Shown piece by piece: positions 54,001 to 64,000 of a stretch of 64,000 bases of DNA (its first letter is position 1; the number at the start of each line of letters is the position of its first letter). A program made the position numbers and the translations under genes. The stretch is from Tomocerus qinae (lineage: Eukaryota > Arthropoda > Collembola > Entomobryomorpha > Tomoceridae), in assembly GCA_020055645.1 (NCBI GenBank), contig CM034548.1, positions 48,476,296 to 48,540,295 of the forward strand. The letters are read 5' to 3'. The notes beneath the pieces were generated by a model, which worked only from the letters and a program-made list of their open reading frames with translations, was not told where the DNA came from and searched no databases.

Positions 54001-54271
54001 GTAAATGAATCTCTTCTAAAAAATATGACAGAGCATCCACCTCGACTTCAGTTGGGCGATCAAATACAAAGAATGCGCTCTTCCGTTGAAAAAATTAGTG
54101 ATAAATCTCTCGCCTGATCCTACCCTATCGAGTATAAACACATCATTCGAATTAATTATGCACGATAGCATCCTTTTTACAGTAACAATAAAGTTGCCTT
54201 ATAAAATTCATTATAAAAACTAGAGATTATTATCGTGATTATCTCTTGGGAGTGTCTCTTTGGATCCTAGC
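51071..54271. other. Noncoding stretch, nothing recognised
   Basis: Repeat-poor, with many TAC/GTA words. A slightly GC-richer block at 51520-51760 has broken frames on both strands and no recognisable product. Confidence 0.45.
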
Positions 54272-54401
54272 ACTTTCACCCTTCCCACTCCGTCTACTTT
54301 CACCCCTCCCACTCCGTCTACTTTCACCTCTCCCACTCCGTCTACTTTCACCCCTCCTACTCCGTCTACTTTCACCCCTACCACTCCGTCTACTTTCACC
54401 C
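54272..54401. repeat. 24-bp minisatellite, about 5.4 copies
   Basis: The unit CTTTCACCCCTCCCACTCCGTCTA, with single-base variants. Divisible by three, so it yields PTPSTFT-type repeat ORFs on the plus strand and VKVDGVGG on the minus. Not coding on any other evidence. Confidence 0.9.
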
Positions 54402-57079
54402 GAACTTTCTCTCTTCTCATCTCCTTCCCGCACATTGTTGCCTCATCTCAAATCTCGACATCCACTCTGTGTTTGCTAATCCTCCACTCACGAAGTAGGA
54501 TATTATTGATGATGGTAGTCTACCAAACGCCTTTTTAATTAGAGCAGCAGACATCGAAATCAGACAACACACAAGAATACATCTTCGGGGATCACACAGG
54601 TCTTCGATGGGGCATTACACAGGGAAAGGCTAGTCGCAGTAGATACCAGGATACACTCTGACATAAATAAAAACGTACATACATAATTCTGGTAGTTATT
54701 TGCTGGGCAGGTTATGCTTGGCGTTGCATAGAAAATTACGAGCCGACTCCAAGTCAAAAAAGTCTATTCGTTTCTAATTGTGTGCATTGTTATTGTGTCT
54801 TAAATACAACGGATTGTATCACGGAGTTTCTACGATTTTAGTACGATTTCTAACATCTAATCATCAGAATGAGAACAGAATTATTCTGTTGTACCAAACA
54901 TTTAGCAGTATTGTATAGAATTGATTGATTCCCTCCCGAGATTTATTAATAACTTGCAAAATCAGCACACGGCATGAGATTAAATTCATTCTAGGTAAAT
55001 ATGGTTGCACATGTTGTACATTTACTAGTTAAAGCCAGTTAGTGGTTATCGTTAAAAGTTTTCCTACCAAAAGACCATCCATCTACAAGTCTCAACAACC
55101 CTCACTCGAGACACAGAGGAATATCCCCTTCATGATGAACAGTTACCCACCTCTCTAGCAATATGTAGATCTTACAGACGTATAATAATAACAATTTTAA
55201 CCAACATGGACTGAGCCTCCGCCTTGCAAATATTATTTCTAACAAAGAGTGTCAATAGTCCGAAACAAGTACCTATTAATGCATCGTTTCAGCGTGTGTG
55301 TATGGGCAATATTCTTATCAGTGATTCTTGCCAATAAACAACTATATGTACACAGTCCATAATTAGTAAGTTAAAAGTATTTCCACTTTTAAATACCAAA
55401 GGTTGGATTGGAAAATCCCAATTGTGTTTGCCTAATTTACTATGTAAATGTGTTTTGTTATAACTGGCCGAAATTCGTCTGAAGTTCAGCGCTACATCGA
55501 TAACCTAAGACTTACATGTTACAGAGTTACGTAATTTGGATCATCTACACCCTTAATACTTATCTGTTCTACAATACAATTATTTTCGACTAGAATCCAC
55601 CATACAAGTTATTACAAAAAGATGATATTTTCAACTGGAGTCAAGTGACAACATCGCACGGCAGAAAATGAATCTCCTTTGAAATATCTCCATACTATCA
55701 ACTGTGTCTACCCTCTTCAAAACTGCTCACCAATTGCATTTTATTTAGCCTAGTGCATTATTCTAGACACAAACGAGCATATCCATGACAGGATTAAATC
55801 TACCCCCACACAGATTTATTTAATCTGAAAGTCTGTTTCCACTATTGCTACAAAGTAGACCAGTTAATTAGAAACTGAGAGTGTGTCATTTCTAAGCAGA
55901 CTTTCAGAGTTTGATCTCGTTTCTCCTTGGTTTATTGTACGAGTACACGCCATGAATTCTGTGGGGCCACAAGTCAGTGACTTTGTGACCACTAGAGTAA
56001 GATATCTATCTAAGTATTCCTAGTTGTACCAAATATACGTAGGGAGCCAAAAGTTATTCCAAGATTTCTCATAGAAAGGTTGGTGACGGTTTAAAATTGG
56101 ACTAGCAGTAAAAATTCGCCCGAAGAATGCGACGTAATATTGTAGAGCCATTGTTTGTAAGAAATTAGTAGCACCTGTCAAAAATCACTGCTTCCAGCAC
56201 AATAAACAAGCTGCCCACAGACTGAACTGATGGAAAAGGACCCTGCTAACCTTACACATCTTTTCTGACTTCTTACTGCAGTTTCTCCTAATTATTTAAT
56301 GACTAGGAGCGGGAGAACGGAGATCAAGGTGATTACATGTTTTTCATGACGAGAATTGTGGGCAGCAACTGTTAAATACAAGAGTTATATATACAACTAC
56401 ATAAGAAATAGAAAACTATCTGAAGAAGACAATGGTGACCATAATCTTGTAATAATCTAAGAGCACTCCTCAATTTGAGACATTGGGCAAGTCAGCCTCT
56501 GCTGGTGCTAACAAATAATTGCTGTTACCAGGGGCGGGTTGGTTTCCTTTGAATTTCAAATGGTAACTTTCTCAAGTATTCGGTTCGGAGAATTTTGGTC
56601 AACCCTCTGTTATCATGAAGTCCTTATTTATTTAAGACTAATCTCGCCACTGCATGTTTAAGTAGAAAATTCAGACTCGGTAGAAATACATATAAATTGA
56701 TTGTGGCAACAAAGACCTGTGCAACATCCTCTGATATTCCTTGTACTATTTGTAGGTACAAAATAACAGCGTCGCCTGACAACTTCAACACATACGACTT
56801 TGATTACGAATCTTTGGTTGATCGAGAGACATCATTCTGGCCAGCATGACCATCTCAGCTCACTTCACACACTTCACGCTATGATTGCAACATCTGACTA
56901 AAAAATTACAATTTGTAATAAAATGTATAATCATAATGACTGGCTATAGTAAATGCTATTTGCTGATCAGCAGCTAACTACCTGTAATATTTAGAAAGGC
57001 ATCAGATTGACTGAGTGAACACACGCGGACTAACTTGAGTTTCTCTGTCAGACACAAAACTACGATTACATGGAACGAC
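54402..57079. other. Noncoding stretch, nothing recognised
   Basis: No supported gene, tandem array or complete transposon. Confidence 0.45.
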
Positions 57080-57384
57080 TCCTACGAGGGAATCACTCCT
57101 AAAAGACTTTACTCCTAAAGAACTCCTAAAGCCAGCTAATACTATGTCCAGTGCAGTTTCATCATGTAATAACAGCTTAAGATTTTCTTAACAGTAAACT
57201 AACATTAAAGATACTGAAAATTAAACTGATGTGTGAACCAATCGAATAGTCACGATTAGATGTGATATAAAGGGCAAATCTAAAATAATTAAAAACAATC
57301 AGTTAATATATTGCATTGGAGGAAGAAGCACTCTTTAGGAGTTCTTTAGGAGTAAAGTCTTTTAGGAGTGATTCCCTCGTAGGA
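57080..57384. mobile_element. MITE-like element with 52-bp perfect inverted repeats
   Basis: 57080-57131 and 57333-57384 are perfectly inverse, 52 bp each. Each arm contains repeated ACTCCTAAAG words. The 200-bp middle is AT-rich and noncoding. The perfect identity suggests recent activity. Flanking duplications were not clear. Confidence 0.8.
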
Positions 57385-57522
57385 ATCGGTCCCTGACACC
57401 AAAACGATTTGTAGGAACAACAGTCCAGTGACGAAACGAGTACTCTGGTACAGAAAAAGGAATTATAATAATAACCATCAGAACCTGACACAGGTATTGC
57501 CCGAAGATCCCTTAAGTGTCAA

Positions 57523-58231
57523 CACCTTTTTGTCAAAAAACGTTTCTTAAATCCTTTTTGTCAACAAACGTTTTTTAAATCCTTTTTGTCAACAAACATT
57601 TTTTAAATCCTTTTTGTCAACAAACGTTTTTTAAATCCTTTTTGTCAACAAACGTTTTTTAAATCCTTTTTGTCAGCAAACGTTTTTTAAATCCTTTTTG
57701 TCAACAAACGTTTTTTAAATCCTTTTTGCCAACAAACGTTTTTTAAATCCTTTTTGTCAACAAACGTTTTTTAAATCCTTTTTGTCAACAAACGTTTTTT
57801 AAATCCTTTTTGTCAACAAACGTTTTTAAATCCTTTTTGTCAAAAAACGTTTTTTAAATCCTTTTTGTCAACACAAAACCTTTTTGTTAACATATTGACT
57901 TTAAGCATTGTCGATGACTCAGTAGTTCAGTTGCCTGCCTCATTCTCAACCGCCCAAGTAAGTTTCGCAAGAAACACTGAACTTTGAAAGAACAATTTGC
58001 ACAATTGCTATTGTCGTTAAAGAAACGGAAAATTCTATGAAGAAAATAAGGGGTGATTATTAATTTGGACTTGCTAATGATATTATCTGTTTATGTAATT
58101 CATTTCCTTCACTCTATTATAATGCTAGAAATAACACTGGCTAGTGTTGACAAAAAGGAAAGCGATGGTGACAAAAAGGATTTTTGATATTTTTTGGTCT
58201 GTTGGCAATTTAGTGTTGACAAAAGGGGGTG
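57523..58231. mobile_element. Putative foldback-type element with tandem-repeat end
   Basis: The left outer word CACCTTTTTGTCAA is mirrored at the right by TTGACAAAAGGGGGTG. The right end also holds spaced GTTGACAAAAAGGA and GTGACAAAAAGGA copies, inverse to the left minisatellite unit. Similar sub-repeated ends occur in the MULE relic at 17.3 kb, but no transposase or flanking duplication is seen. Confidence 0.45.
57526..57890. repeat. 28-bp minisatellite, about 13 copies
   Basis: The unit TTTTTGTCAACAAACGTTTTTTAAATCC is repeated with very few substitutions. It lies at the left end of a larger structure reaching 58231. Confidence 0.93.
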
Positions 58232-61200
58232 AATCGTATTGCCACCACAAATACTAACTACAATTGACAATATATATACCGCAAATTAATGATTTTTGTT
58301 AGCTGGCAGGAGTCATAATTCATTTTGGAGAAGGTAGAAAACAGATATCTCTTACGGTTGTCGATGTCAGCCACTTTGTCACCCACTTTTAAGTCGGTAC
58401 CATAATCATCTGAAAAATAGCTCAACATTTTACTATTTTTCTAATTCCATAACGCTTAATTGAGTTGTAGACCTGAAAAGTAGTTGCAGCATTGTTAACT
58501 CCTTAAAATCTTCAGTTCAGAAATACTCGTTCATTTACAAATTACCAAATCGCATCGCATAAAGAAAAATCATAAAGTGGAGACGCCACTTCAACAACGT
58601 ACAGCGCGTACAACTTGCCTGACACTACTTTAATGAGTATAATAATTATAATAGAACGATACTGTTATTTGGAAAAAGTCTTAACTCGATCACCTAGGTC
58701 TACTCCTATCTTTCACAACCTGTTAAACAGTTAAAAACCTACTTAGCCATAATTTCTAAATCAAAATATTCTGGCTTCGCGATCATATTAAAACAGTTTA
58801 ATGGTTACATAAAAAAATTAAATAAGTAATTCAACAGACACTCATACTATTGGGACATAATACAATCCAAATAGACCAACACAACTATCTATAAATAAAA
58901 TCCATTTTTAATAATAAAGCTGTCCATGTAGTCCAATTCTGAACTTTTGAGCCTGGAAAGGTCATTCTGAACGTATTAAGACTACATGTATTGTAAACGT
59001 GTTTGCTGATGTTCAAATACTTAATGAGTTGGTACATTTACACTTCTAAGTTTGGCAGTATAAAACAATTTAAAAAGTACAATACATGCCATTTGTAACA
59101 AATAGCTGCTTAGTGGCTAATTCTAAACTAACAATTGAGCTTTTTGCGTAGGTTTACAAAGGTTTTCTGCTTACCCGCATGCCGAATTGACAATAGTGTT
59201 GGAGATGTATGGCATATCTGGTAACTATACAATAGCAAATCCAATTGCAAAGTCTTACTGCTTGTAATCGTAAGTAAATATTATTTAAATAAATAAATGT
59301 TCACAACAATAAATTGTTGGGTAACTCATCGTTGTTAGTCTATCGCTGAGCTATCTTCTGTGAAAAATAAATACCTTGTAAATTGTAAGTACGAGAATGG
59401 CCTGCATCTATACCTTACTAAGTCTACATGGCACGTCATGAGACATGTACCGTCCTGTAGGTGGACTGTAGAGTAATTGGGAAAACTGCGAGAACAATTA
59501 ATCCAAAAATAAATAAATAAAAAGAATACTGGAGTGAGAGGTCCAGAAGTTCATAATTTCTATTTGTGGCGAGAAAATGTATGAGTATAGTTATATTAAG
59601 TTATATTATTAGGTTAAGTAAGGTGAAATTAAGATCGGTGTCAGATGTATTATTGAAAAATCTGGATTGACTATGGTATTGCTTCACCCATGTCAGCAGA
59701 TTTATAAAGAACTAGGCCACCAGTACTGCTGCTGAATTTCAAAATGCTGAGGCACCAAAATTTAATGGTGCCTCAGCATGATGTTAATCCGTAATGGACT
59801 ATTTTTAATGTAACTTGCATGACATACGCGCTTGCACATATTAACAAAAGGCAGCAACGTCAAGGGTATAGATAGATTGATAGACATTCATATACATACA
59901 TATAAACTTGCTACATAGGTGGAAACAGCTTTATTTATTGTGATTTATTAAGACTCGTATTTTTGATTTCTCCCCATTATGCCAGTCTCAGCTCTAGCCA
60001 TTTTCTACATTTCTGGGTTAGTTGCCGATTGCTGCCAAAGGACAAAGCCACGTACAATAGCCGACCACGGCAGACAACTGAGCTCATTTTCAATAAATAT
60101 TATAATCATTGTGCCCTGAAATAACTAGTCTTTCTGTACTTGTAATAAATATCGAGTTGAGTCAGCTAAATGGTTCTAATGGACATTCGTCAAAACCAAT
60201 TTTTTCGATATTAATTCAACAGAAAAATTAGTTTGTAAATGACAATTGATATGGTCCATATTTTACATATTATTGAAACTTCACAAATTTTAATTAATTC
60301 ACTGCTATTAATGATTGGTAGTTCACGACAAATGAACTTTATAATATAATGATTACATTGTCCATATGTCGACTTGAAAGGGGTTCTAGATTGTTTATCG
60401 GTTTTCTAATAGACGTTTCTCACAATTCTAGGATGACATAGAACCAGGTATTAGATGCCTTGCAATATCTATTCATGTCAATCTGGTAGCCGCCCACCAA
60501 TTAATTGGTAGAATATCTATTGTCAGATTAGCATTTGTTAACAGTGGAAATCCTTTGGAGGAATTCTCTCATCATAAGTCAGAGAAAACCATTTCAATTT
60601 TGCCTCATTACATCACTCAAGGTTCTTTAGTATTTAGATTTGAATTGTCATTATTGGATAGCAAATTATAAAACGCACTGGTTACAGTTCCAATTCTCTT
60701 TGTGCCTAAATCCCATCTTGGGGTAGTTTGTAAATGCTAGCTGTTGTTATTTGTGTACGATATTTTCCTCTGTCATATATAACTTAAATTGGTACCGGCT
60801 TATTCTTAGCTACTGTTATAAAGCTTAATAATTCGAGCGTAAAACCCTTATATCTTGTATGCTAAAACCGGAATACTCTACAAAATACTGACGTCAAATA
60901 CATAATAAAAATATTTTTCTTAAACATTGCCAAACTACAGACGAAATTTCATTTCTTAGCCAATTACCTACTAAGGACTAGGGAATACAAAACTAAATGT
61001 AACCAGATTAACGAAATCTAACAAATATTCTAAAAGGTCATCAATGCTAAATTTCTTTAAAACATGAGTTTACACACATACATAACACAATTAAATGGCC
61101 AATGACACAACAGAACCCACAGCAATAACCTGCAGTATCAATAAGCCCTTGACATCCGATGTACTAAGAATTGATGTTTGTACTATTTAAATGGCTAAAC

Positions 61201-63340
61201 ACAGGAATCTTTATAGTTAGTCGCACATAGTACCACGTCTGTGTATTATATCTACCAAATTTGAAACTTGTAAATGAAGTCAGGTTGTGAGGCAGCACTA
61301 AAGGCTGACTGTTTGTCCGTGTTCGTGACCTTATAATGGTGAAGTTGGTAGGCACTACTGATGCAGTTCAAAAATTGGCGTGTGATATGGCAAACAAGTA
61401 ATAATACAAATTCGAAAGTGATGAAATAATAGAAAATAAAAGAGCGACTTGCATGATCATTGAAGTCAGCAACGAAAAAATAAAAAACATATCTAATTAA
61501 CTAGTACTTAATAGAGTTCAATCAAATAGAACAATGAGCTTTTCTGTCTCAAAAACGAATCAATCAGCTTTCTGTTACATGGAGTGTCCATAAACAGAAG
61601 GAAAAGTCTAAGAATCGATCCAAGTAATGTACAATCTCCTTTAATTTCTATGGAACTGCAAGCGTTGGCCATTTATGAACGCACGTTTTACGTGGATAAT
61701 ACAGTAATTATATAGTCTCGTCTCATGCTTGTTCTAGTTTAACTAAGTATAATAGGATTTATATGGTTTCAAATTAACCCACGGTTTTAGTCAGAAATCT
61801 AACAACGCTTACAAAATAAACAATATAAAATAAAGAAACAATTGCCCTCATGCAAACAGAGAAACGCATTTATAACATTTATGCAGACACTTGAAATATC
61901 GTCCTCATTAACAAAGCAGATATTGCTTTAAAATGGGTTCATAAAATGTTCCATATTTTAAGATACTTGAAATAACGTAAATTGTACGAAATGAAAAGAC
62001 AAGTAAATATTCAGGGTAATATCTAAACAGGAAAAAGAAAGACGAAAAAGTTAAAACGAAAGATTGAAATTGGTGAAAGGAATTTTGTGTATATACAACA
62101 ATTGCAAAGGACATTTATGCATACACTGCTCGAATACGCAAATCAAATACTGGTGGTTATCTACACACTCCTGAGTAATATTATTTCATACCTAATTTTG
62201 AACATGCATTTAAGTTTGTTGACAAAAGATGACACGTACACATAATCAATATTTACATGTGAGTGGTTAATAATAAGGACTGAATAAGATTATACTGTAC
62301 GGAGACTACCAAAAAGAAAAGTAGATTTATGCATAATATAGTGAATGCATAATAGGTTAAAACCTTTGTTTATGCATAAAGGTATGTTTCTGTTGGTAGT
62401 TATGATAATAAAATAGTTAATGATAAGTTTATGCATGCAACATGCAGTACTAGTACTACAGACTTATTAAAACTACAATGGACGACGACAGGTAATACAG
62501 GAGCAAATCAAATTGATGTGCGGTGGAAAATGAAAGGTCTTAGTGACAATTAATTGGGGGAAGCAAAGAAGCGGATTGAGATGTGAAATCATGATATGTA
62601 AATTAAGGGTAAGCAGTGAATTGAAGAAAATCGCAAATGATATGTAACAGTATAGGTATAATAATAACCATAATAAAACACAAAGAACTCAGTACTAAAT
62701 TTTTTATAACCACATGGAAAAAATATAATTCCACATCAATTAGGGAAACAAAGGCGTCATAAACAAAAAATAGCCAAAAGATAATAAAATCGCCCAAGAC
62801 ATCAAGACGTGATCATACAAAATTCTTCGTCGATTAAATGTGTATTATGTACTAGGTAAATAATGTACGTAGGTATTGTAAGTATAATAATATTTAGCAT
62901 AATACAATAATTATGTGTACATTTCCATAAAGAAAAGTTTTGTGTTCAATGTATAATTAATTATCGTGTGTATGCATGTAGTATTTATAATATGCGTAGA
63001 GCAGTAGAAACATTAATTAGGATTCATTTTTAGTAGATACTAATAAGACACGATTCACCAAAAAATTGATGGCACCACAATGTGAAACAACAATGACATA
63101 CTTAACTGTTATTTATCAAAACAAAAATCCAAAGTCAGGACGATTTTTTAAAAATTGAAATGAATTTTGACCAAAAACATGACTAGGCGTAGATTTAATT
63201 GCTTACACGACCGACAGAGTGTATAAGCCGAATTGTAACCCACCAACCGCCACAATTAACCAACAATTTTCGTTTCTGTTGCCCTCTGTCGTCTTTTGCT
63301 CACACACTCACCTATACGTACTCATCAAAGGTAACCATCT
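58232..63340. other. Noncoding stretch, nothing recognised
   Basis: Five kilobases of AT-rich DNA without supported genes. One 14-bp-arm hairpin at 59744-59779. Confidence 0.5.
59744..59779. repeat. Short perfect hairpin
   Basis: ATGCTGAGGCACCA pairs with TGGTGCCTCAGCAT around an eight-base AT loop. Confidence 0.7.
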
Positions 63341-63344
63341 TCAT

Positions 63345-63812
63345 CTGTGGTGGATAGACTTTTACATGTAGGTAGAAAGGAACCCACCCAGGACGTCAAA
63401 ACGCGTCTTCTGCGTCATCTTCTCACAATCTCCGCCCTCGTACTGTTGGCTCCGACTCTTCTTCCAACACATGAGGAAATCCTCCCGAGCCATGTCAAGA
63501 TGAATTCCAGAATGACCGTGACTTCCGATACCAACGGACAGATGGTGGAAGATAGTACTACTGATTTCCCAGGCAGATGTGGGCGTGGCTTCGGATTAAA
63601 ATTGAATGTCCTGTTGGTCCACAGTTGTTGAGGCATTGATGAAGACGTGTGCATTTCAATCGAGGACTGGATAGAGTTCCACCAAGGATCCCATCTGAGG
63701 CAGGCAGGTCAATTTGGCAGACCTTGTTGTTCAGTTGCAGGCTAAATCTCTCAAATACAATTGTCTTGAAATGCAAAGGACGACAAGACAACAGGAACAA
63801 GTTCCCACCCAC
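63345..63812. other. GC-rich block with overlapping ORFs, unresolved
   Basis: Richer in GC than the surrounding 5 kb. Plus strand 63347-63631 (94 codons) contains a hydrophobic LLTISALVLLAPTLL stretch; minus strand has 79- and 84-codon ORFs over the same bases. None shows a family motif and no splice sites clearly frame one. It may be an exon of a neighbouring gene that continues past the window edge. Confidence 0.25.
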
Positions 63813-64000
63813 CCATCATTTACTGTCCCGCCTTACTCCCTCCCGCCCTCCCTCCTGCTGAATCCCAGTCACATCCACTAGTAGAGAAAACCCCTCTTTG
63901 CAAAATAAAAATATATCCAGGCCATAATCACTTTACTATTATTTCTACTTAAATTAGCATGGCGTCCGGAGGTCCCATGCCTCATTCCTCCTCGCACGCA

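Noticed and set aside
1..64000. CRISPR arrays, operons, bacterial promoters or terminators
   Set aside because: Spliced eukaryotic gene structure and transposon content rule out a prokaryotic reading. The tandem repeats have no unique spacers.

Overview
The window is eukaryotic nuclear DNA: AT-rich, almost without long ORFs, crowded with short transposons, and carrying one spliced gene. The organism is most likely an arthropod, perhaps a hemipteran insect. That rests on a single-domain (about 50 kDa) hexokinase, scattered CCTAACC runs, a MULE transposase relic and many hAT-type miniature elements. It is an inference, not a demonstration.

The gene is a plus-strand hexokinase. Ten exon positions (29300-47003, called E2-E11 here) join with GT-AG sites and matching phases into 451 residues, ending at TAG 47001-47003. 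The start is missing from this set. The best first-exon candidate is a seven-codon exon at 12824-12844 (MSGVSAK) with a strong gtacgt donor in the required phase. The exon holding the catalytic Asp occurs twice, at 39136-39235 (E5a) and 43687-43786 (E5b). Both copies are 100 nt with identical phases, 26 of 33 residues are identical, and synonymous sites are close to saturated. Using both copies or neither breaks the frame, so this is the signature of mutually exclusive exons in the active site. It is the main finding.

1-9 kb holds a tRNA-derived SINE, a foldback MITE, a duplicated repeat (5.6-7.1 kb) and two hAT-type elements. 9-13 kb is repeat-poor, with one 74-bp-arm hairpin, and ends at the candidate first exon. 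13-29 kb would be intron 1. It carries a 27-bp minisatellite, a hAT MITE, a MULE relic and a 22-bp tandem repeat. 29-47 kb is the gene body. Its introns hold a large palindrome and a foldback element, each invaded by a MITE that left an 8-bp duplication, a 768-bp hAT element, a perfect 417-bp tandem duplication and a PIF/Harbinger relic. 47-64 kb is mostly repeat-poor noncoding DNA with several tandem arrays, a 52-bp perfect inverted repeat, one possible exon near 50.1 kb on the minus strand and an unresolved GC-rich block at 63.35-63.8 kb.
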